Below, piece by piece: positions 54,801 to 64,000 of a stretch of 64,000 nucleotides of DNA (positions are counted from its first letter, which is position 1; each line of letters begins with the position of its first letter). The DNA comes from Tubiluchus corallicola. Taxonomy: Eukaryota > Priapulida > Priapulimorpha > Priapulimorphida > Tubiluchidae. The translations under genes were made by a program, and so were the position numbers. The notes under the pieces were generated by a model. That model saw only the letters and a list, made by a program, of their open reading frames with translations. It ran no database searches and was not told the origin of the DNA. Location of the stretch: assembly GCA_030141605.1 (NCBI GenBank), contig JAQGDQ010000020.1, positions 248,001 through 312,000 on the forward strand, in the 5' to 3' direction.

Positions 54801-57444
54801 TATTCATCATAGACCAGGAATTTTTCGTCTTAACTCCATGTTTCGGGGTACTGGGATGCATGGCAGTGGATGTCCTCTGCAACTGCACCGAGATCGCATG
54901 CAGTTGTGCTTTCCGGAGGAGCAGAAGCTTGCTACAAACGAACCGATAATTCTCCACGTTCCATTTCAATCCCATTCACACTATTAGCTGATAATACGCT
55001 CTAAGGCAATAACATTTAGTTGAGGATTTTGTAAAAGGGAGACATTCTGGGGTAAGAAAAGACTTGGCAGAAACATTTTTTTGCTAAAAAGGTCATAGCG
55101 TAAAGGGGCGAGTGAATGGGTACTCTTGTCACCAAACAAAATGGCCGTTGCCTCGCTTCCAAAGCCTTCTGTAATATTAATTGTTTGATTCGGGAGGAGA
55201 AATGCATTACCACAGGCCTGTGTAGTTTCACTCTTCACAAGTTAGTTTCTGAAACCGTGACTTTTCCCAACTCTAAAATACGTTAAGCAGTATCACGTCT
55301 ATCACGTTGCATAGTAACCGTTAGCACCTCAAAACTACACAGGGCTTGTTTCATATCACTGATGTCGTACACTGTAGGAGCTGCTGGTTCGTCTGAACGA
55401 AATGTTTTTCGTCTCAGCATAATAGAGAAGTGTATTGCTTTGGTTGCCAAGACTCGCTACATAAATAGCCTAGGCTACATAAATAGATGCCAAATATCTA
55501 TCTCAAAGCCAGACCTTTCTTCTTCTTCTTCTTCTTCTTGAACACAAAATAGGGACGCATAAAAGTTGTGGCTATTGTAGACGCCACACGGAATATATCA
55601 ACGGATAACTAGTATCCATGAACCATCAATATAGATATCGACGGGCGACGGCAACCCCGTATCCTTCAAACGAAAGGCCACGCAAGTGGGTTTACAAGAG
55701 TGTATATCGTATTAGTGGGCCACCTCGGAATTCACAAATTTGTAATCACTTTATAATAATTTAAATATGCTAACTGGATTTTCGATCCCCAAAACATGGG
55801 ATTAAACACCAAAATTAATTACCTAGGATGAATAGTGAACAAGTGATGTGTCTTTGGTGCCACTTGAAAATTAGACTTTTCAAATGGTTAGTAGATTGTG
55901 GTAAACTTTTTTTATCAGTATCAGTGGTATATTCAGCCGCCAAATAGAAACTCTGTCAGTATTCCAGAAGAGTGTTAAAAATATTAAACGATTTCTGTTT
56001 GACTTGCGACAGTTATTGTATTTCTATTTCTACTTCTACTTCTATTGTGTCAAATTCATTAATTTAAAGAATAGGGGCTGTCATTAATTTAAAGAACAGA
56101 GGCTTTACCATTATCTTTCGTTCCATGATTAACGACACTTTGAAATGTCAGCACTTCAAAAGTTCCAGAGATTGTCCAGTTCTACAAGAACAATTTTCTA
56201 GTTCTGATTATTTCTATTATTTCTAAAAGAACCGCCAACGAGTTTTATATTATTGTTTGTACGGTGATGATGTTTTTCAATAGGCCTACTAGTATTAGAA
56301 GCATTATGAGAAGCAAAAGCTCTTAGGAATAGGATCTCTAAAATCCTCGTCAAGATGTTCTCGTATTCCTTTTAAAACGGTCTTAGTGATTCTCGCCCCC
56401 CTCAATGTAAGCAATTTTTAATCCCTGTGCTTGCCATAATTAGTTTCTATCTATTATATATTACACAAGGGCTTAAAAGCAGCAGTAATGACAAAGCATT
56501 TTTCGTGGTCAAAACGAACACGTTTTGTAAACGCTGAAAGCTGCTCCTGAATTTAAGAAACAATTGCCTATACTAATTTGCCTATGCTAAACTACATCCA
56601 CACCAATTAGTAAACACTCCATATTTACGAAAACAGAAGTTAAGTCTACAATACTTACAAAGGCAGGCAGCCACGTGGCGTAGAAAACCATAGCGACAGC
56701 TACGATAACCTGAGAGCAATCCAGAAGGACCTTCTTGTCCATACAAGCTGACGGCCACCTATCTTCATATCCATGTTTGGATAGTTTTGAGAGAAATCCA
56801 GAGGCTTTGAAGTTGGCACCCGTTGTGAGAAGTAGATTTAGGTAACCCACGCTTAAAAAACTAACGTAGAAAACCTTCTGGTGAATGGACGATGTGTCAT
56901 CGGGAGCTAATATCAACGGTCGACAGGTGTCGCCAGCCATGGCTTCAGGTGCGAAACCAATTAGCGGTAGTAAAGAAATGGACAGAGACAGAGTAAAAGA
57001 TATGGCCACTAAAAGCCGGGCGTTTCGCGGATATCTTCGAAAGCTTTTTCTAGTTAAGGTGTGTTTTAACGTGACTGCTCTATCTACACCCATAAGAGTC
57101 ACTAAAAACATCGAGGACAACTTTAACCACACAGTAAAAATTTGGTAAAAGTAACACGTCCTTTCTCCACCCCACCATTCTTGCCTAAAAAAAGATATAG
57201 CTGTCAATGGAACTGGTACTAATACAGACACCAATGTGGACACGCTCAATAATGCCACTAACTCGTCCATTATTAATCGCTCTCTGGTCGGTTTTATGCA
57301 GCATACTACAATCACAGGAAGTATGTTAGTTATCACTAAAAGGCCATCTAGCGCCAAGCTGACCACACCAGAAATGTTACCGTACACAACGGAAGGGCGT
57401 TCGATTCTTTCTTCCCACGTCCAACCTACATCGACATCGGCCAT
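39839..57444 (-). CDS. Class A (rhodopsin-like) orphan GPCR, 3 coding exons, ~632 aa
   Basis: Seven-helix plasma-membrane receptor; ligand unknown. Minus-strand coding exons: 57444-56659, 41872-41665, 40743-39839 (1899 nt, in frame). TM1 lies at about aa 25-50 after an NIS sequon at 23, TM2 58-83, TM3 95-119, TM4 142-165, TM5 191-212, TM6 240-262, TM7 275-298. C97 and C174 are the expected TM3-ECL2 disulphide pair. The DRY position reads DRA (121-123). TM6 has WLP (258-260) and TM7 has NPFLY (293-297). CC at 315-316 may be palmitoylated. The tail from 332 is about 301 residues, Ser/Thr-rich, with QIYATID near 587 and a C-terminal ESVI that fits a class I PDZ ligand. The ATG follows an in-frame TAA 27 bases upstream. 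Intron 1 (14.8 kb, phase 0) splits TM6 from TM7; the exon 2 donor GTTTGT is weak. NPFLY argues against the prostanoid group, whose TM7 has DPWVY. Confidence 0.88.
43300..43430 (-). repeat. Duplicated intron segment, copy A, with 15-nt micro-exon candidate (43376-43390)
   Basis: Homologous to 46090-46222: on the plus strand both have CCC(A/G)AAGAACTTTCCA, CGCTTAC(T/C)TG(T/C)TTGAAAGACTT and TTTAATAATTTAAA-like blocks in the same order and spacing. On the minus strand, TTTCAACTACAG precedes 15 nt reading AAG TCT TTC AAA CAA (KSFKQ), followed by the donor GTAAGCG. Splicing is inferred only from sequence. Confidence 0.45.
46090..46222 (-). repeat. Duplicated intron segment, copy B, with 21-nt micro-exon candidate (46169-46189)
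   Basis: On the minus strand a strong acceptor TTTTCTTTTCTAG precedes 21 nt coding LHKSFKQ, with AAG TCT TTC AAG CAG at the end. A good donor GTAAGCG follows. Length is a multiple of three, and both flanking GPCR introns ends are phase 0, so inclusion would keep the frame. The two differences from copy A in the shared five codons are both synonymous. Confidence 0.45.
54829..55238 (-). pseudogene. Decayed coding relic, probably from a transposable element
   Basis: One minus-strand frame runs for about 135 codons with three stops (TAA and TAG at 54986-54981, TGA at 54968-54966). It holds ILFGDKSTHSLAPLRYDLFSK, then FLPSLFLPQNVSLLQ, then, after the stops, HNCMRSRCSCRGHPLPC. The order LYG...RY..F...LPP...SLLQ and then a CxxxRCSCRxxxxxC cysteine motif resembles a protein family repeated many times in some marine invertebrate genomes, with a tesmin/CXC-like end (recalled, not searched). 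Confidence 0.4.
55516..55540. repeat. (TTC)n microsatellite
   Basis: About eight TTC units. Confidence 0.9.
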
Positions 57445-59064
57445 TTTACAGGTTAAAAGTCGGCTACTTTAATCCAGTTACTTCCTACATCCTACATCCC
57501 AACAGTTGTGCACGCTCCCTGTTTTGCAAGAATCCTGTCTCACCGAAGAACTTTCAAACTCAGTAATTGAGGCATTTTAACATGTGAAGTCACAGCAGGT
57601 TTGTTTCTCATGCACGACACGTTTCACACGTCTGGTAAACATCCATTGCTAATGTAACGTTCGGATTTTTAATTGCGGTGCAGCCAAAAACGGAGAGCTC
57701 TTCTTAGTTTGTTCATCAAATAAAAATCGTGCTCAAATCAACTGTAGATAAAAATCTTTTTCTCGTTACTTTGTATTTGCGATGTAAACTAAAGTTGAAT
57801 GGATAGCATTACTGTACTTGGTAATGAACACGCCCCTCAGTACGTTTGATGATGCTGTGAATGGACCTAATGAAACGATGACGCCCAGCAGTAACTTCAA
57901 TTTGCTTCTCAAACGCAATCCGACCTACTGAAACGACGGGCAAATTATTCATTTTACGGCTCTCACTGGAAGCCGCGCGTTTTCAGATTGTGAACTATGC
58001 CACGCGTTGACTTCGCTTTATATTGACTAAAGAAAGAATTCAATAATGACCGATGCAATACTGCAGCGGCAACTAGCGGCTTTGGCTCTATGGGGTTACC
58101 GCCTGAGATAAATTGCACATTTTGCGGATGCCTTCGACTTTGATGTGTTTCACTGGAGCGTAGTAGACTTATTGAACAAAACGCTTCGTGTTCCGCCGCG
58201 CCAACTTTTATCATACTATGAAAATTTCCATGTTCTGCAAACAGCATGAGAAGAGAACTTCAGTTCTTGCGCTAATCTCTTTTTGAAATCAAGTTGAGCT
58301 TGTCTCTCAGTTTGGGATTTTTCCAGCAAGTGATATTGCTTCTGCAAAAGAATTCAATTCTACAAACTCTTCAAGTCCTACAACTAGAATCGTTTCAAAT
58401 ATGCGAAAGTGCTGCATCATGATTTTATTTACAGTTGCGACCACCCCTTTATGTCTAAAACTGAAAATAAGGCCAATTACATTCTTTAGTAACATCATCA
58501 TAAAAAATATGGAAAGGCCTAAAAACTATAGAAATAAGGAATCAGTGCTAGGCTAAGTAAGTACAGTACACTGAATAGTATAGTAGCTATTTCTTTAAAA
58601 ACACGAGAAAGATTACCATTGGATGAGATTCAAGAGAACGTCAGCATTAAAACATTACAAACACGCTAAAATTCACAGCATGAGAGAAAAACAAACATTA
58701 TCGAAGTTACCAATATTTTTCTTATCTATAGCTTTATCATTATCTTTCCCATGTTTTTACAAAAATTCTCTTTTTACAGCTACTATACTATGCCTATTTA
58801 ATCTAGCACTGATTTGATTATTTCTGTAATATTTTTAAGCCTTTTGATAATTTTTGGTGATAATATGATTGCTTTTGGCCTTATTTTCAGCACAAGAATT
58901 ATTGTAAACCGAAACGATAAGCGCTACTGTGAGTTTTAATGAATGATTTCAATTCTACTTACTCTTTCGTCTCAACAATCTCTGCATTTATTAAAATAGG
59001 TTATTGTAAATTACTGTTTCAACTTCAAAGATTTTCGCAAATAGCTGTGTAATTTCAGCTACCT

Positions 59065-59093
59065 TTGTTGTTGTTGTTGTTGTTGTTGTTGTT
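59065..59093. repeat. (TTG)n microsatellite
   Basis: About ten GTT units. Confidence 0.9.
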
Positions 59094-59471
59094 AATTGCA
59101 TTTTTGCTTCACATTTAATATTTTCCGACAGAAAGAAGTAACAACGTTTTGTAAGCTGCGGACAAATGAAAAGTTTAACACTTTTTAGTTACTGAGCCAG
59201 TTGTCTAAAACAGAGTATTAAAATAAAAAAATGTAGTTTTCAATTAATCAGCTAAGCCATATAATACTGCTGACGTGTTACATCAGCATGACATGTTAGC
59301 ATTGTTGATATAAATGCATTTTCTATTCCGCTGACAACCTTGTGTAACAGTATGCATATTTTAATAGATTATTATCATGGGGTCGTATGTCGATCAACGG
59401 CGTGTTAAAATGAAGCCATGTGGAGTAAAAGAGAAAACATTTACCCAAGATTTGATGCTCATGTGTCTTTT

Positions 59472-59493
59472 AATATATATATATATATATATA
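59472..59493. repeat. (TA)n microsatellite
   Basis: About eleven TA units. Confidence 0.9.
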
Positions 59494-59741
59494 AGCATAT
59501 TTCTTGTGCACATTTCTTGTCGTGGGGGAGGGGTTGTGTATTTGGTGAGATAGACTTGTGTACGTGAGGGTAAGTGAGTGCGCGTGCGCGCTTTTTATAG
59601 TTGCATTAAATTGCAAATTGGTTATATAATTAATCAGTTAACTTCTAACCTTAGCTGGTTAAAGCAATTTATTAGCTGGCTGTCGAAATAAAAGAATCTA
59701 ATTTAATCTCGTGTAATCTTAGCTACTTACCTACTTAACTT

Positions 59742-59767
59742 CCTACCTACCTACCTACCTACCTGCC
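59742..59767. repeat. (TACC)n microsatellite
   Basis: Five or six CTAC units followed by degenerate ctgcct units. Confidence 0.85.
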
Positions 59768-59855
59768 TAATCACCTGCTTGCCTTACTGCCTGCTTGATT
59801 GCTACCTACCATCTCACATTTTTTGTTAAGGTAGGACACCATGCACTCGTTTAAG

Positions 59856-60253
59856 CAGGATTCCATATATGCGTAATATGTGATACATAGCACGTATAAA
59901 ACAGTTTATATTTAAATACATGTAATGCTTCCATGTGTAGGTCTACTTAACGCGCAATCCGTAATGCGTGATGCGTTATACGTATTCAGTTAAACATGAT
60001 TGACCGGTATGGTTCGAATGCGCAACAAGCAGTAATACGCAGACCGGAAACCGTCTTTGCCTAGGTGATTTAACGAGTTTTCAAGTTTCAGGTAACCATT
60101 TTCGTTCCATTTGAGTTGTAGAAGAAGCGTATAAATATACATATTTTTGCATCTAGTTGCAGTTCTTTACCTAGGTAGTGAAACATGCCGGATTGTTCTC
60201 TCCCCTACAAAATCTTATGCACCAAAACCTGTCTCCTTTTGAATTTTTCCGTG

Positions 60254-60299
<46 letters not shown>

Positions 60300-60525
60300 C
60301 AATGAAAAGTTAATGCCATCGCTGTTATTTCTTGATCACTGTCGCGTTGAAACTTCGACGGAAACACGCCATCTAAAAATTATTACTTCCAATTTTCATG
60401 GACAGTAACCAAAAATAGCTGAAAAAGCGCCGCGAGCTTTGTTGATACGCACGGCATTCACGGACCTATGAAACCTATGGATACATCACGCATTACGCAG
60501 TATGCGCACATGGAGTCCTGTCTAT
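59856..60525. mobile_element. Inverted-repeat segment, MITE-like
   Basis: The left end CAGGATTCCATATATGCGTA reads like the reverse complement of the right end near 60484-60525 (CAGGACTCCATGTGCGCAT, then TGCGTAATGCGTGATG). A second inner inverted pair is exact over 14 bases: CGTAATGCGTGATG at 59960-59973 and its complement at 60484-60497. A (TA)n tract lies at 60255-60297 inside. No ORF is present. Confidence 0.45.
60255..60297. repeat. (TA)n microsatellite
   Basis: About 20 TA units. Confidence 0.95.
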
Positions 60526-63500
60526 GGCTTATGTTAAACAAAATACTCAAATGTATTTCTTTGCCAAAAACAACTATAAACGAACAATGATAACAATAAT
60601 AATCATAATACTTGTGTAGTATCAGCAATAATGATAGGAGTCGATAACGATGTCAATTACTGAGGCAGCGATTGAGTTTCACAGGATTTCAAGTACAGTA
60701 TAGAACTGGCCATGAAAATTATAATGATTCCATGCCAGATAATCATCAATAATCACTTTATTGTGCAGCTGACTTTTCTTGATTAACTGAACTTGTCGAA
60801 TGTATGAACTTGCAGTGATGATCTGTCAGGTACAATTAACTAGTTTCAGTAAGCACGTGATTGTAAATTGTATACACAGACTGCAAAGCTACGAACTATA
60901 GGTTGGTGCCTTACAGTTTCACAATCATATTACTACATTACAGCCTATCTACTGCGAAGGCGAATGGAGTAGAGGAAGAGCATCTAAAGAGCTCAGCATC
61001 CTAATCGATTTTCTCGCCATCTTCTGGCAGCAGCGATTCCGCCAGCGAATCTCTATGCTGTGTATCCACAGAAATACTTTTCTACTTGTGGTGACATCTT
61101 GTGGAGGAAAAAGTTTATTTTCTCAAATTCAGTACCTGAAACAGCAAAGACAGTTATAATCATAGACACGAACGCACACATATAGGCACATACACTCACT
61201 CAAAAAATATGCTGTATAAGGATTTTAGCCTGAGTGCGACTATTGCATGCGGTAATAACTGGAGTTAACTGGATGTATTAAAACCAACGAATTGGTCTTT
61301 TAGATAGATAGTGTGGCCACGAAATTTTCTTAAAAGCTTTATCCAACACTGCAAGCGACCTAGTCAAGCAATCATCGTTGTCGTGAATCAGAACAGAAAC
61401 CTTTACTCACAGATCATTTATTAGAGATCTATAAGTATAATAGCGAGGACTACTGATAAGGGCGGTGCCACCTCATTTTCTGACATATACAATGTTATGT
61501 TGCAACCTAACGAGTGTTTTCTTGGAAAAGCTGAATTTGTTTTAAATTTAAAAAAATCAAAGATGGCTGCAGATCAAGCTTTTCATTATATTGTTACATA
61601 CATCTCAGAAAACATTATACGTAGATAAATGGTATACAATGTGTTGCAGTCCTTATTGGATTAAATTAAGTCAGATTATTACCCAAACCTGAATAACATT
61701 GGTGTTTGTTACCCGTTAATATTCAAAATGATCGCGAAAGAAGCAGTTCTGCAAGAACTTGCACTCCAAAAAGAAGTCACAGAAAAAATGCATACCTAAG
61801 GTATGATCAGCAGGTACCGTAGCTTGTTTTCCAAGTTTTTTTTCTCAGGCACATGTTGATTGGTTTTTTGCGGGACCTGTTACATCTTTGACGGCACGTG
61901 TGGCATTGAGTGGCATTGAACACATTCTAAAATGTGAGATGAAAGCAACACATGCAGTAGGACCATCAAGCTGTGAGTAGCTTATTTAGTGAAGCCTGTC
62001 CTCATCATGATGTTATTCATTCGAGTTGAAAGAAAAGGTGGCATGCTATTTTACTTGGCAGCAGTTAAAAACACACTGCCTTATATTTTTTACGGTATTC
62101 CACGTAAGCTATGCAAGTTACGGGCTCTGTTACCTGTTGGCTTGTCCGGCTTGCACCTGGCATGGTTTGGCATCAAGTGGTTTCGAACCAGCTAGCGTTG
62201 ACATGTCTGCTTGTTCCTGTTGACGTTTGTTTTCACGGATCCACGCTTATCAGTCGCTAGGGCTCACTGAGTTCAGGACTTGTGTCAAAAGGTACGTTTT
62301 TCTGTTGGTAGCAGTTGACGGTACTTGCTTTTCCGCAGCTGCGGGCAGTAAGCGTAAGATCCTCGAGCGGAGATGCAGTTTCACTGTGATGAAGTACTTT
62401 TGTTGTAAATAGCAGTTGTAGAGTCTATATGGATTACAATTTAGTTTGTGAATAATTCAAGGTGAAACAGAGTATTTGTGTCGTCGTTGTAGACAGCTTG
62501 TGGGCAGCTTTATGGCTTTACACAGTTGCGAAGCTTGACGCTGAAATCACTAGTATCGGCACAAAGCCGTTCTGGCGACCCGCAGATGTATATCCCTCTG
62601 GTGAGACCCGATGACGTGAAAGAACGCACTTGGCTTTCTCGCTATTTTTGTTCCGTGATTACCGGAGAAGTGGAACAGCTTTTGCGCTAAATCTAGCTTA
62701 TCCCTTACGATGTCAGCGTAACTACTTGGGCAAACCAAACGAAAAACATCCGTACAAGGAGATGTACGAGAAGGTCATTTTGGACGCTACGGGCAACTAA
62801 TTGTTGCTGAACCCGGCTTTGACGTGGCCAGACCTCAAGGCCTTTAATTTTTTATTTATTACCAGTCTCTTAACGTACGTCTCTGTTCATGTAATTGTAA
62901 TTGAGCAATTGTTCAGAAATTTCACAAAATGTTGTCGTAAATTTTCTTGTAACGTTACTCGCTACTGAATTTCAATTATTTTTGTTAACACAGAATAGCA
63001 GGCCTATGCGTTACTCCATTTTATACGTTTCATTTAACAAACTTTAACTTTAGTTTTATGTAGTCGAATTTCCGCAGTTTGACATTATTTCCTCAGTATA
63101 GATGTTATGCACACTTAGCTTTTTTATGTAGCGAACACTTTGCGTCCAGTAATAAGCATTATGCAACATGAAAATTTCATCGTAAACTCCATATAATTCT
63201 TACATATCTTAGTATAAAACACGAAATTTGTCTTTACGATGAACATAAGCGTTAACCGCTTTCGTAAATCTTTTTTCGCACTTTCTATAAAATTACTTGA
63301 AGCGTAATTAATTTTTCAATAAAATTTAATTTTTTCTCATACGCGCTTCATGCAGGATCACGATGGTGATCACAGGGTGATATTATAAATAGACACCTCT
63401 TACGAATCAGTATCCCGGCGTGGAAGCACTGCTGCCCGGTAAAATGACGTAAGTCAAAATGGCATAGGAAAAAAAGGAAAAAGTGTGCAAATGGAAAAAT

Positions 63501-63800
63501 AGGAAAAGAGGGACAAACGACTTACACAACATGAGCTCTGAATTAGAGTTATTGTTCGGGATAATTATTTTCGTTATTTTGACCTCTACCAAGGAAGTTA
63601 TGCTTCATGCTGTTTGTTTTTTGCCTGTCTATAGCTGCAAGTCTATTACCCAAAGGCCCACCTAATAGATTTCTATGAGAGTAGGAGACAAGAAAGACAC
63701 AATTTTTACCAGATTCCTGGATTGGGGATGGAGCAGTACTGCCAAGAAAAGTATATGTTTTTTCGCACGTTCTTTGTTTTCACAAAACCTGACCGAACAC

Positions 63801-64000
63801 TACGCACAGAAAACATTGGTGAAGCAATTCGTAGAGGTCTCGAATACTACGCACAGAAAACACTGGTGAAGCAATTCGTAGAGGTCTCGAATACTACGTA
63901 CAGAAAACATTGGTGAAGCAATTCGTAGAGGTCTCGAATACTACGTACAGAAAACACTGGTGACGCAATTCGTAGAGGTCTCGAATACTACGCACAGAAA
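63801..64000. repeat. 47-bp tandem array, cut by the window edge
   Basis: Units begin TACGCACAG or TACGTACAG at 63801, 63848, 63895, 63942 and 63989, spaced by exactly 47 bases, and the array continues off the right edge. Units alternate between ACATTGG and ACACTGG, as if the true unit were a 94-bp dimer. Because 47 is not a multiple of three, the open frames across it have no evident coding meaning. Confidence 0.95.

Larger units (their letters stand above)
41873..56658 (-). other. 14.8-kb intron 1 of the GPCR gene
   Basis: The donor GTAAGT (56658-56653) follows LPAF, and the acceptor TTTCAG lies just before 41872. The intron contains a duplicated segment with two micro-exon candidates (43300-43430 and 46090-46222) and a decayed coding relic (54829-55238). 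Elsewhere it is AT-rich sequence. The short ORFs at 45343-45845, 46214-46465, 50780-51043 and 52850-53155 have no recognisable family. Confidence 0.8.
57445..64000. other. Region upstream of the GPCR gene
   Basis: Presumably starts with the 5'UTR and promoter of the GPCR gene. The stretch 57800-58250 is somewhat richer in GC, with a 94-codon minus-strand ORF of unknown nature. Simple repeats, an inverted-repeat segment and the terminal 47-bp array are listed separately. At 62000-62840 there is another GC-richer stretch with several short overlapping ORFs, none recognisable. Confidence 0.5.

Noticed and set aside
56885-57148. Plus-strand ORFs opposite the GPCR first exon.
   Set aside because: Antisense shadows of a well-supported seven-helix coding exon.
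56659-57444. Prostanoid receptor identity for the GPCR, suggested by the general look of TM4.
   Set aside because: TM7 carries NPFLY rather than DPWVY, and the ECL2 motif of prostanoid receptors is absent.
60005-60025. GGTTCGAATGC resembling a tRNA B-box.
   Set aside because: No A-box or cloverleaf can be made from the sequence upstream.
61989-62738. Cluster of short ORFs in a GC-richer stretch, considered as a gene or element.
   Set aside because: No recognisable motif, no consistent splice pattern, and the frames overlap on both strands; left as unassigned.
63801-64000. CRISPR-like array of repeats.
   Set aside because: The 47-bp units are directly adjacent with no unique spacers, and the genome is eukaryotic.

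Overview
The window is nuclear DNA of a non-vertebrate metazoan. It is AT-rich and intron-rich, with GT-AG and a few GC-AG introns, many microsatellites and decayed transposable elements. The lineage cannot be fixed from the sequence alone. The repeat style is what one meets in marine invertebrates (lophotrochozoans, invertebrate deuterostomes, cnidarians), but this is an inference. Three protein-coding genes can be reconstructed exon by exon, together with an orphan exon of a fourth.

Positions 247-33519, + strand: two tandem genes for White-like ABCG half-transporters. Each has 19 coding exons, and all 18 intron positions and phases are the same in both. Gene 1 (247-10828) encodes about 683 aa and gene 2 (17195-33519) about 674 aa. 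Both reading frames are intact, with Walker A, Q-loop, ISGGE signature, Walker B/D-loop, H-loop, a six-helix membrane domain and the cysteine-plus-sequon final extracellular loop. Between them (16090-16191) lies a lone copy of the last exon whose splice acceptor AG has become GG, the relic of a third family member. Intron 13 of gene 2 holds a broken, rearranged non-LTR retrotransposon (26657-29640), and intron 17 holds a likely tRNA-derived SINE. One different intron in each gene uses a GC donor.

Positions 33520-39838: a convergent intergenic region with purine and ACT microsatellites, a 3-copy 122-bp tandem repeat, and one short minus-strand ORF that might be an exon.

Positions 39839-57444, - strand: a class A (rhodopsin-like) GPCR of about 632 aa in three coding exons. 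The first carries TM1-TM6, the second TM7, and the third a 301-residue Ser/Thr-rich tail ending in a PDZ-ligand-like ESVI. A 14.8-kb phase-0 intron separates TM6 from TM7. On the minus strand this intron holds two related micro-exon candidates (15 and 21 nt), both in frame and both coding KSFKQ, with only synonymous differences in the shared core. They would lengthen the third extracellular loop and are the most interesting new observation here. The same intron contains a decayed element-like coding relic (54829-55238).

Positions 57445-64000: the region upstream of the GPCR. No gene was recognised. It holds simple repeats, an inverted-repeat (MITE-like) segment at 59856-60525, and a 47-bp tandem array that runs off the right edge.

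The ABCG pair and the GPCR share no evident pathway; their proximity is probably incidental.
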